NCBI GenBank assembly: GCA_937930655.1
Contig: CALHBU010000049.1
Location: 1-36,260 of the forward strand
Length of the DNA stretch: 36,260 bases
Reading direction: 5' to 3'
DNA from: an uncultured Acidimicrobiales bacterium
GTDB taxonomy: Bacteria; Actinomycetota; Acidimicrobiia; Acidimicrobiales; SZUA-35
Below are positions 30,781 to 36,260 of the stretch, piece by piece. Numbering within the stretch: the stretch's first letter is position 1; every line of letters begins with the position of its first letter. The notes under the pieces are model-generated. The model did no database searches, had not been told where the DNA came from, and worked only from the letters and a program-made list of their open reading frames with translations. Position numbers and translations under genes: made by a program.

Positions 30781-31993
30781 CGGCTAGCTCCCGCATGGAT
30801 TCGGTCAGACGACTGATTGACCGGAGGAACGGGCCGCTGAGGACAAGGGAGGCGTCCCATGCCGCACGCTCGACCCGCCGATCTCGCGGTACGACGGCGA
30901 TCTGACCCAATCGGTCCCCGGCGATCTCTCTCAGCTGATCAACCAACTGCTGGGTGGCCGAAGCACTGGGCGAGGAGCGATTGAGCACAACGTCAATCGG
31001 CGCATCACCGATCAACGACAACGCATCCACCAACCAGTCGACGAACCGAAGAAGACCGGTTGGTGAGCCATCACACACTGCCACTACCCGGTCTGCCCGG
31101 GCGGCTGCCACCCGACTCACTTCGAAACGGTCGACATACCGGGAAAGGTCCTCGAGTTGTGGGCCCAACCGGGTCACCACTACTGGCCAGTTGGCCGAAA
31201 GCTCGGTCAGCAACTCCCCGACATCATCGGCCCGGACCAGCGACCAGTCGTCCCTCGTCGCCAACCCGGCGATGACGTCGAAGGGCAGGCCCGATCGACC
31301 AAGGGCTGAACGAGCCAGGCAGGCATCGAACGACAACTGCTGGCTGGGCTCGCTCGGGAGCCCTTCTGCCGACGAGAGTTCCCCTCGGACCACATCGACC
31401 GCAGTGAGCAGATGAGGGTGAAGGCCAAGACCCAGGCGGCGGGCCAAGGACGGATGGGTCTCGTCGACGTCCACGAGTACAGGTGGTCGACCACCTCGGG
31501 CCAGCGACTGGGCCAACGCCACCGCAACCTCGGTGGCACCGGCCCCGGCTGGTCCGCCGACGGCGATGATGCTTCGCTCGGCCACCGGCCGGCGTTGCGA
31601 AAGCTCGGCGGTCATGGCTTCGAAGCGACCAGCGGTACTCGGGTCGGGCCGTTGGAGTCGAACCAGATCGACCAGTTCTTCGACCACCAGTTCGGCGCTG
31701 ACCTGGCAGCTCACACCCAACCGCTGGAGATGCTGGCGACCATGCCCATCGGCCTCGGCTGGATCGAAGAGTCCCACCAGCGACACCCCGACGTCTCGGG
31801 CCTGGTTGACGAAGGGCGCTGAGAGCCAGCTTGTGTCGTCGTCGAAGAGAACGACGTCGAGGCCGATGTCGAACGCATCTCGGCCTTCATGCAGGAGATG
31901 CACAACAAGGTCAGCTTCGTGATCCCGGCAATACCGTTGCAGACTGCCCCGCCAGTCCCGGGGGCTTAGTGCGACGCCAACGTTGATGGTCAT
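30773..31993 (-). CDS. tadZ: TadZ/CpaE-like ParA/MinD-type protein with degenerate P-loop
   Basis: 406 aa. An N-terminal receiver-like domain (residues 1-115, with VLFDDDTSWLS and VSLVGLFDP) lacks an obvious phospho-Asp pattern. Then comes a ParA/MinD-type fold. The deviant Walker A reads GGPAGAGATEVAVALA (146-161): the lysine of GGxGKT is replaced by Ala. The A' element is VLVDVDETHPSL (172-183), and DRVVAVCDGSPTGLLRF with a later VVLNRSS completes the fold. TadZ localises the Tad machine to a cell pole, and some TadZ proteins are known to be atypical ATPases. It overlaps cpaB by 4 nt and tadA by 8 nt. Confidence 0.8.
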   Translation of the reverse strand: MTINVGVALSPRDWRGSLQRYCRDHEADLVVHLLHEGRDAFDIGLDVVLFDDDTSWLSAPFVNQARDVGVSLVGLFDPAEADGHGRQHLQRLGVSCQVSAELVVEELVDLVRLQRPDPSTAGRFEAMTAELSQRRPVAERSIIAVGGPAGAGATEVAVALAQSLARGGRPPVLVDVDETHPSLARRLGLGLHPHLLTAVDVVRGELSSAEGLPSEPSQQLSFDACLARSALGRSGLPFDVIAGLATRDDWSLVRADDVGELLTELSANWPVVVTRLGPQLEDLSRYVDRFEVSRVAAARADRVVAVCDGSPTGLLRFVDWLVDALSLIGDAPIDVVLNRSSPSASATQQLVDQLREIAGDRLGQIAVVPRDRRVERAAWDASLVLSGPFLRSISRLTESMRELADA

Positions 31994-32694
31994 GAGTTCT
32001 CCTCTTGCCCCTGGACAGCGACGGTCGGCAGTGGTGGAGCAAGCGAGGGGGCACCGGTGGACCGGACGATCTCAACCTGCTCGACCCGAAGGGCCGCTAT
32101 CAGGTTGATGACTTGGGCCGGCGTCACTTCCACCGTGACGAACGAACCACCGAGCGATCCGGTCAACCCACCGGCAGTCCCGGTGTCTGGAAGTCGGGTG
32201 ACTTCCAGATCCGAAGCCACCACGTCGACCTGGCCGTTGCCGTTGACTCCCACCACGTCTACCCGGTCGCCCGGCCGGAGCGCTAGACCGTCGATCACCC
32301 GGTCGTCGACCGGGACGGTGAAGGTTCGACCGCCGGCTTCGGCGCCGACCGCCAGCACATCGGATCGTAGAACCGGCTCTCCGGCTGCGATGGGCCTCCG
32401 AGCAAGACCTTCGTCGAACGCCAGGATCGGGGTCAGTTGGTCGAGCAGAGGGTGTCCGACTGCGATGGGGACAGCGGTGAGGTCGTCGACCCGGACGGGT
32501 GCTCCATCCTCGATGGATTCGCGAGCAACCAGGACGTCGACGGTCGCCGATCGATCCTCCAGAACTGAGCTGACAGCCAAGAACGTGAGCAACCCACTGA
32601 TCACCATCAACCCGTGTGTGAGCGTGAGGCCCGTCGGAGCAATCCGGGAAACGGGGCGAGGCAAACGATGGACGGCCGTCGGTCGGCGAAGCAT
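31990..32694 (-). CDS. cpaB: RcpC/CpaB-type Flp pilus assembly protein with SAF domain
   Basis: 234 aa from ATG 32694. The frame is open further up, but this ATG lies 6 nt behind a TACGTT -10 box, which supports it. An N-terminal TM helix (LTHGLMVISGLLTFLAVSSVL) precedes a SAF domain: VDVLVARESIEDGAPVRVDDLTAVPI, PILAFDEGLARRPIAAGEPVL. The RcpC/CpaB beta-rich part is FTVPVDDRVIDGLALRPGDRVDVVGVN, ending in EVTPAQVINLIAAL. It should span the membrane and shape the periplasmic or wall channel of the Tad machine. It is the first gene of the operon; its stop overlaps the tadZ start (ATGA). Confidence 0.85.
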   Translation of the reverse strand: MLRRPTAVHRLPRPVSRIAPTGLTLTHGLMVISGLLTFLAVSSVLEDRSATVDVLVARESIEDGAPVRVDDLTAVPIAVGHPLLDQLTPILAFDEGLARRPIAAGEPVLRSDVLAVGAEAGGRTFTVPVDDRVIDGLALRPGDRVDVVGVNGNGQVDVVASDLEVTRLPDTGTAGGLTGSLGGSFVTVEVTPAQVINLIAALRVEQVEIVRSTGAPSLAPPLPTVAVQGQEENS

Positions 32695-32700
32695 GTCTGC

Positions 32701-32706
32701 AACGTA
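32701..32706 (-). promoter_or_regulatory. Candidate -10 box TACGTT for the Tad operon, leaderless start at 32694
   Basis: TACGTT on the minus strand, spaced 6 nt from the ATG of cpaB. TTCCTG 17 nt further upstream is the only -35 candidate, weak. No ribosome binding site lies between box and start. Confidence 0.45.
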
Positions 32707-32810
32707 GAGACAACCGGAAAAGCCAGGAAGGGGACCGGTACCCCCTTGACAGGGCACCGCCAACCGGTCGCAATGGCGCGTAACAAGTGCAGACAGGCGC
32801 AGTTCTTCGC

Positions 32811-32816
32811 TATTCT
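32811..32816 (+). promoter_or_regulatory. Candidate -10 box TATTCT for the HTH gene at 32825
   Basis: TATTCT ends 8 nt before ATG 32825 (and 2 nt before GTG 32819). No Shine-Dalgarno sequence is present. The perfect TTGACA at 32746-32751 has no matching -10 at 16-18 nt, so its use is unclear. Confidence 0.35.
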
Positions 32817-32824
32817 GTGTGCTT

Positions 32825-33085
32825 ATGGTGAAGATCCAGGATCAGCTGAGCGATGGATGGGATGGGGTCAGGAAGGCCTACCCACCCATCTTGAATACGG
32901 CTCAGGTGGCTGAGATGTTGGATCTCAACGTCCGCACGGTCTTGTCCATGGCCAACGATGGCCGGCTGCCGGCCAGCCGGCTAGCCGACTCCCGCAAGTA
33001 CCACTTCCTCCTCGAGGACGTCATCAAGACCCTTCAGGCCAACAAAGTGACCAGCGAGACCGCTGACCTTCTCGACGCCGAGTAG
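32825..33085 (+). CDS. BldC/excisionase-type helix-turn-helix regulator
   Basis: 86 aa. PPILNTAQVAEMLDLNVRTVLSMANDGRLPASRLADSRKYHFLLEDVIKTL is a MerR-superfamily single-domain HTH_17 fold. The first helix pair recognises DNA (TAQVAEMLDLNVRTV), the wing carries GRLPASRL, and K/R residues contact the backbone (given here as prose; about residues 21-70). No ligand or metal domain exists. BldC-type proteins bind DNA as oligomers on direct repeats. It faces away from the Tad operon across 130 nt, so it may control that operon or be a developmental regulator. The C-terminus is short and acidic. Confidence 0.85.
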   Translation: MVKIQDQLSDGWDGVRKAYPPILNTAQVAEMLDLNVRTVLSMANDGRLPASRLADSRKYHFLLEDVIKTLQANKVTSETADLLDAE

Positions 33086-33088
33086 CGG

Positions 33089-33114
33089 GCTGCCGTTCGG
33101 TTGAACGGCGCAGC
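33089..33114. terminator. Bidirectional terminator candidate between convergent genes
   Basis: GCCGTTC (33092-33098) and GAACGGC (33103-33109) form a 7-bp stem around GGTT, extended by GCT (33089-33091) pairing with AGC (33112-33114) after a small bulge. It fills the gap between the HTH stop (33085) and the opposing stop (33114). No clear T-run on either side. Confidence 0.5.
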
Positions 33115-33770
33115 TAGATGGCCGTTACCCAGGTCACCATGCCAATGGGAAGAAACCAGTAACTACCGTTGTGGTCCACCCCTTGGACATGGCCTTCGCT
33201 AACACCCTGCAGCGTCCCGCCCATCGGGTTACCGAACTGCCGCGAGATGGAAACAGCTTCGCCGGTGGCCAGCGCTTCCCGGAGTCGGGCCGTCACCGTG
33301 TTCGGATGACCGGTTGACACTGCGCCGGGCCTGGCCTCTCCTCGCGTTGCCCGGAGGCCGGTAATGGCGCTGACGGCGACGTCGTACCGTTCGCCACCAA
33401 TACTTTCGACCACGATCAAGTCCGAGCCGACGTGGACGATTTTGCCGACCAGTTGTCGATCCTGCATCTCGACCATCAGATCTATGCCCTGCGAACCAAG
33501 GCCAAAGAGCAACGATCCAAAGTCCTGACCCGATGCCTCCCGCTCGGCGACCGTTGACTCAACCATCCGCTGTTCGTCACGTCGTTCGACCCTGGCCTCC
33601 CGGACCGCGCGCTCCTGAGGCGGCATGGCGCCGGTGGACGCGCCAACCGGGCCTCCACCGTCGGCGCCAGTCGCTGGCTGGCCCTGCAACATCCGCTGCA
33701 GCACCTGGTCGCGCATGGTGCCTTCGTGCATCGTCTCCGGTGTGTACCGGGCATCGGTCGGTTCGTACAT
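33114..33770 (-). CDS. Conserved-looking protein with LSm-like barrel motif, unknown function
   Basis: 218 aa. The first 75 residues are polar and helical, Arg/Glu-rich (RAVREARVERRDEQRMVEST). About 85-145 (QGIDLMVEMQDRQLVGKIVHVGSDLIVVES, then GERYDVAVSAITGLRA) has the strand-turn-strand rhythm of an LSm-like beta barrel. Actinobacterial relatives with this rhythm are often annotated loosely as Fis-family regulators, without evidence. The C-terminal 70 residues repeat a similar barrel-like pattern (QGVDHNGSYWFLPIGMV). RNA or protein binding is a guess. Start 33770 is the first ATG; ATG 33731 has GGAG 3 nt upstream. Confidence 0.6.
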   Translation of the reverse strand: MYEPTDARYTPETMHEGTMRDQVLQRMLQGQPATGADGGGPVGASTGAMPPQERAVREARVERRDEQRMVESTVAEREASGQDFGSLLFGLGSQGIDLMVEMQDRQLVGKIVHVGSDLIVVESIGGERYDVAVSAITGLRATRGEARPGAVSTGHPNTVTARLREALATGEAVSISRQFGNPMGGTLQGVSEGHVQGVDHNGSYWFLPIGMVTWVTAI

Positions 33771-33777
33771 GGTGTGT

Positions 33778-33792
33778 GGATCGACACGATCC
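33778..33792. promoter_or_regulatory. Inverted repeat GGATCG-ACA-CGATCC between divergent genes
   Basis: Perfect 6-bp arms around a 3-nt centre, 7 nt upstream of the 33770 start. On that strand a TAAAGT -10-like box (33800-33805) lies just behind it, so it would be at the very 5' end of the message: either an operator over the start site or a 5' hairpin. Confidence 0.4.
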
Positions 33793-33821
33793 GGCCACCA
33801 CTTTACTTGATTCCGGTCTCC

Positions 33822-33850
33822 TTGACAGCGTTACTTTACTTTTGTTTACT
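33822..33850 (+). promoter_or_regulatory. Sigma-70-like promoter TTGACA-17-TTTACT, leaderless for 33858
   Basis: TTGACA (33822-33827), exactly 17 nt, then TTTACT (33845-33850), in an AT-rich island within GC-rich DNA. The -10 ends 7 nt before ATG 33858, so transcription should begin at the start codon. TTTACT also occurs at 33802-33807 and 33835-33840. This is the best promoter seen in the window. Confidence 0.65.
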
Positions 33851-33857
33851 GTTAAGT

Positions 33858-34508
33858 ATGTGGAATGCCTCGGCGGGGGACGCCGATCAAATGGTAGTAA
33901 CCATCGTTGCGGCGGTGGCACTGATCGCCGCTGCGTGGTGGGTGATCAGCGTGGTGGCGTGGGTCTGGACACTGCGAGGCAACGGACAAAGCCAACAACT
34001 TCGCTGGGCCATGCCCGGTGCTCAGCGGCTGGCCCGAGCGTTGCTGGCACCGAGTCTCCTGGTCAGTGGCGTCGCAACTGCCTGCACCAGCAGCCCGGCG
34101 ACCGACGTCCCGACCCTCGTGTGGGTCGACGAATCGCCGAACCCCTCAACGACCGCTCCCTCAACGACCGCTCCCTCAACAACCACTCCCTCAACAACCA
34201 CTGCCCCCTCTACGACCGATTTACCCTCGACGACACAGCCCACCGACGTCGTCGAACCGCCACCTCACGAAGCTCTTGATTCGAGCCAGCCAGGGCTCAC
34301 CGAACCTCCTGCTCCAAGCCACGTCGTGGCCGAGGGCGAGCATCTCTGGTCGATCGCGGCCAATCACCTCGTACGACGCAACGGCTTCGAACCAACCAAC
34401 CAACAGGTCGCCTCCTACTGGCGCCAACTCATCGATCGGAACCGAGCCAACCTCTTCTCCGGCCAGCCTGACCTCATCCACCCGGGGGAGATTCTCATCC
34501 TGCCCTGA
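33858..34508 (+). CDS. Membrane protein with C-terminal LysM-like domain
   Basis: 216 aa. ATG 33858 is fixed by the promoter 7 nt upstream. A hydrophobic helix (VVTIVAAVALIAAAWWVISVVAWVW, about 13-37) and a second hydrophobic stretch ending in GVATAC, a possible lipobox-like site, are followed by a Pro-Ser-Thr linker. The linker has four 15-bp DNA repeats. The C-terminal 60 residues contain a LysM-like start HVVAEGEHLWSIAANHL and the end IHPGEILILP. Between them is an insert WRQLIDRNRANLFSGQPD, as in LysM variants whose second half reads N..L...PD.I.PG. It should hold the cell wall from the outer membrane face. Confidence 0.8.
   Translation: MWNASAGDADQMVVTIVAAVALIAAAWWVISVVAWVWTLRGNGQSQQLRWAMPGAQRLARALLAPSLLVSGVATACTSSPATDVPTLVWVDESPNPSTTAPSTTAPSTTTPSTTTAPSTTDLPSTTQPTDVVEPPPHEALDSSQPGLTEPPAPSHVVAEGEHLWSIAANHLVRRNGFEPTNQQVASYWRQLIDRNRANLFSGQPDLIHPGEILILP
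34143..34202. repeat. Four tandem 15-bp units coding for PSTTA/PSTTT
   Basis: Two identical CCCTCAACGACCGCT units (34143-34172) are followed by two identical CCCTCAACAACCACT units (34173-34202). In-frame linker repeats of the LysM-like protein; copy number is likely to vary between strains. Confidence 0.9.
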
Positions 34509-34546
34509 GGTGGAATCAGTGCGACGACGGCGGGGTTTCCCTCCAC

Positions 34547-34975
34547 ATGGCATCCATCACCGCTGAGCTCAAAGAGAAGTTCCAGGTCGAGATCACCAAC
34601 GGCACCCATACCTGGCGGGCCGACGAGCCAGCCTCGCTCGGGGGTGACGACACCGGCCCGAATCCCTACGACCTTCTGCTGGGTTCGCTGGCCGCGTGCA
34701 CAACCATCACCGTCTCGATGTACGCGCAACGGAAGAACATTCCGATGACCTCGCTGTCGGTCGAGTACAGCTTCGACAAGGTGCACGCCGACGATTGCGA
34801 ACAGTGCGAAGACGACGCAACTGGCATGATCGACCGCATCACGTCCCGCATTTTCATCGATGGCGACTTCGATGAAGCCACGAGGAACCGCCTCATCCAG
34901 ATCGCCCAGCGCTGCCCGGTACACAAGACGCTCGAGGCAGGCATCCACTTTGAAGAGACGGTCTACGCCGGCTAG
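34547..34975 (+). CDS. OsmC family protein (peroxiredoxin-like)
   Basis: 142 aa. The OsmC fold is shown by DDTGPNPYDLLLGSLAACTTIT with the first catalytic Cys (C51), and QIAQRCPVHKTLEAGI with the second (C123). Both Cys are present, so hydroperoxide reduction is possible. The strand SLSVEYSFDKVHADDCEQCED has an additional CxxC (84, 87) that is not part of the usual active site. No signal peptide. The gene is 38 nt behind the LysM-like gene. No strong ribosome binding site is seen. Confidence 0.88.
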   Translation: MASITAELKEKFQVEITNGTHTWRADEPASLGGDDTGPNPYDLLLGSLAACTTITVSMYAQRKNIPMTSLSVEYSFDKVHADDCEQCEDDATGMIDRITSRIFIDGDFDEATRNRLIQIAQRCPVHKTLEAGIHFEETVYAG

Positions 34976-35017
34976 TTCTTCCCGCCGTTTCACTTACCCG
35001 AGCACGGCACCAAGCGG

Positions 35018-35023
35018 TAGCGT
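35018..35023 (+). promoter_or_regulatory. Candidate -10 box TAGCGT for leaderless start at 35030
   Basis: TAGCGT ends 6 nt before GTG 35030. An in-frame stop at 35018-35020 excludes earlier starts, and no ribosome binding site is present. Confidence 0.4.
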
Positions 35024-35029
35024 CCCGGC

Positions 35030-36260
35030 GTGCGAACGGTGGTAAGGGCCCAGTCGGCCTCAGGTGAGAAGGAGCCCCAAGCGCTCCCTTCACGGCGACC
35101 GCTGGCGCTGAGCGTTCTACCTCGACGGGTCCACTACGGCTGGTGGATCACCATCGGCGCCGCCATGCTCATGTTCGTCGGAGTCGGCGTCGGCTATTAC
35201 GCCCTGGCCGTCTTCCTCCGGCCCCTTCAGGAAGAAAACGGCTGGTCCAACTCTGTCGTCTCGGGAGCGACCGGCATGTACTTCTCGGTGGCTGGCCTCA
35301 CTGCCGCCATTGTCGGCCCTCGGATCGACCGCCGCGGCCCGATGGGTTTCATGCTGACCGGGGTGTGTCTCATGGCCGGTGCCGTCGCTGCCGTCGGCTA
35401 TCTCGAAACAGTTTGGCAGCTGTATCTGACATACATCGTGCTCGCCGTGGCCTTCGGACTCAGCACCGGCACCAGTGTCCAGAGCATCCTGAACCGTTGG
35501 TTCGTAACTCGCCGAGCCCAGGCCATGAGCATCGCTTTCACCGGGGTCTCGGTCGGCGGCATGGTGCTGGTCCCGCTCGGCACTCTGCTGATCGACAAGG
35601 GAGGTCTGCGGCTGGCGGCTCCTGTCATGGGAGTACTCGTCCTGGCCGTCGGCCTACCAATGGTCCTGGGTGTCCTGGTCTGGGATCCTCGCCAAGTTGG
35701 CACGACGCTCGACTACGGCAAGCCACTCGAACTCACCAACGAACTGCTCGACGACTCCGTCCAGCAACGCATCTGGACCAGGGCAGAAGCCACTCGATCA
35801 CTCCCCTTCTGGTCGATCCTGGTCAGCTTCTTCCTGGTGTTGGCAGCCCAGACCGGGTTTCTTCTCCATCAACTGTCGTTTCTGGAGGACCGCTTCGGTT
35901 CCCGCAACGTGGCGTCATTCACGCTCACTGTCACCGCCTTCGGTTCCATCGTCGCTCGACTGGTTGTCGGCCAGTTCGCCGACCGCCTATCGAAACGAAA
36001 TCTGTCCGTCGCCCTGTTCGTAATACAGGCGGTGTCGGTCCTGATCGTGGTGTTCGTCGACAACACGATCGTGACCTGGATCCTGGTGCTGATCATCGGC
36101 TTCACCATCGGCAATATCTACATGATGCAGTCACTGCTGGTGAGCGAAATTTTCGGCTTCGCCTCGTTTGCCACCGTGATGGGGCTGGTTTCTGTCGCCA
36201 CCCAGTCGGGCAGTGGCCTGGGCCCGTTCGGTGTTGGCTGGCTGGAGGAACGAACCGGCA
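35030..36260 (+). CDS. MFS transporter, N-terminal part (runs off the window)
   Basis: At least 410 codons, open to the right edge. GTG 35030 is the first start after an in-frame TAG. A 30-residue polar tail leads into RVHYGWWITIGAAMLMFVGVGVGYYALAVF, and about ten hydrophobic helices follow up to the edge. The loop between helices 2 and 3 is GPRIDRRGPMGFM, matching the MFS motif G-x-x-x-D-R-x-G. The second half carries GQFADRLSKRNLSV, the same motif repeated. The HYGWW start and the FLRPLQEENGWSNSVVSGA segment resemble monocarboxylate or oxalate/formate-type MFS carriers. Substrate unknown. Confidence 0.88.
   Translation, partial: MRTVVRAQSASGEKEPQALPSRRPLALSVLPRRVHYGWWITIGAAMLMFVGVGVGYYALAVFLRPLQEENGWSNSVVSGATGMYFSVAGLTAAIVGPRIDRRGPMGFMLTGVCLMAGAVAAVGYLETVWQLYLTYIVLAVAFGLSTGTSVQSILNRWFVTRRAQAMSIAFTGVSVGGMVLVPLGTLLIDKGGLRLAAPVMGVLVLAVGLPMVLGVLVWDPRQVGTTLDYGKPLELTNELLDDSVQQRIWTRAEATRSLPFWSILVSFFLVLAAQTGFLLHQLSFLEDRFGSRNVASFTLTVTAFGSIVARLVVGQFADRLSKRNLSVALFVIQAVSVLIVVFVDNTIVTWILVLIIGFTIGNIYMMQSLLVSEIFGFASFATVMGLVSVATQSGSGLGPFGVGWLEERTG

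Noticed and set aside
32746-32751. Perfect TTGACA as a promoter for the HTH gene
   Set aside because: No acceptable -10 hexamer lies 16-18 nt downstream; the TATTCT box nearer the start is preferred.

Overview
The window looks like a chromosome segment of a high-GC Gram-positive bacterium, most likely an actinobacterium of the Acidimicrobiia type. The pointers are high G+C, many GTG and TTG starts, ATGA-type stop/start overlaps, an F420 hydrogenase/dehydrogenase-type protein, and the trio MSMEG_4193-like phosphomutase / DUF3090 / SCO1664-like kinase (20204-22213), which as far as I know is actinobacterial. The class-level placement is inference. I see no tRNA, rRNA, CRISPR array, insertion sequence or phage gene, and no gene-free stretch above about 300 bases.

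Layout. (1) 1-2032: the 3' end of a WD40-repeat protein, a membrane-anchored protein with a very acidic tail, a 33-codon relic of an enoyl-CoA hydratase gene, and an SRPBCC protein. (2) 2033-15082: a surface-polysaccharide locus. It holds two glycosyltransferase-like genes, an Alg13/Alg14-type split glycosyltransferase, an APH-like kinase, a methyltransferase, a Wzx-type flippase, a GH26-like lipoprotein, a Wzy/WaaL-type polymerase, a Wzz/BY-kinase fusion whose P-loop has lost its lysine, and an LCP ligase that would attach the polymer to the wall. A DUF1295 membrane protein sits inside it. No initiating sugar-phosphate transferase is in view. (3) 15177-20123: zinc ribbon protein and DNA-3-methyladenine glycosylase I; an FHA/EccC-like protein without the motor domains; an FrhB-like iron-sulfur flavoprotein; a lipoprotein; a small unknown; and family 5 uracil-DNA glycosylase.

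(4) 20204-26071: the actinobacterial trio, then housekeeping and small genes: a PEP mutase/isocitrate lyase-family enzyme, small membrane proteins, a DUF4214 secreted protein, an HFCD-type flavoprotein and a nitroreductase. A GC-rich spacer with 22-bp tandem repeats lies at 25142-25405. (5) 26158-32694, minus strand: a complete-looking Tad/Flp pilus operon in the order cpaB/rcpC, tadZ, tadA, tadB, tadC, flp, two tadE-like, tadG-like. Most of its genes overlap by 4-8 nt. It probably ends at a 12-bp stem-loop (26089-26137). (6) 32825-36260: a BldC/excisionase-type HTH regulator, an LSm-like protein, a LysM protein, an OsmC-family protein and an MFS transporter cut by the window edge.

A recurring signal is a TAnnnT-like -10 box ending 6-8 nt before a start codon, without a Shine-Dalgarno sequence, in front of at least eight genes. 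This is the layout expected for leaderless mRNAs. Product names rest on motif recognition by eye, with no database search.
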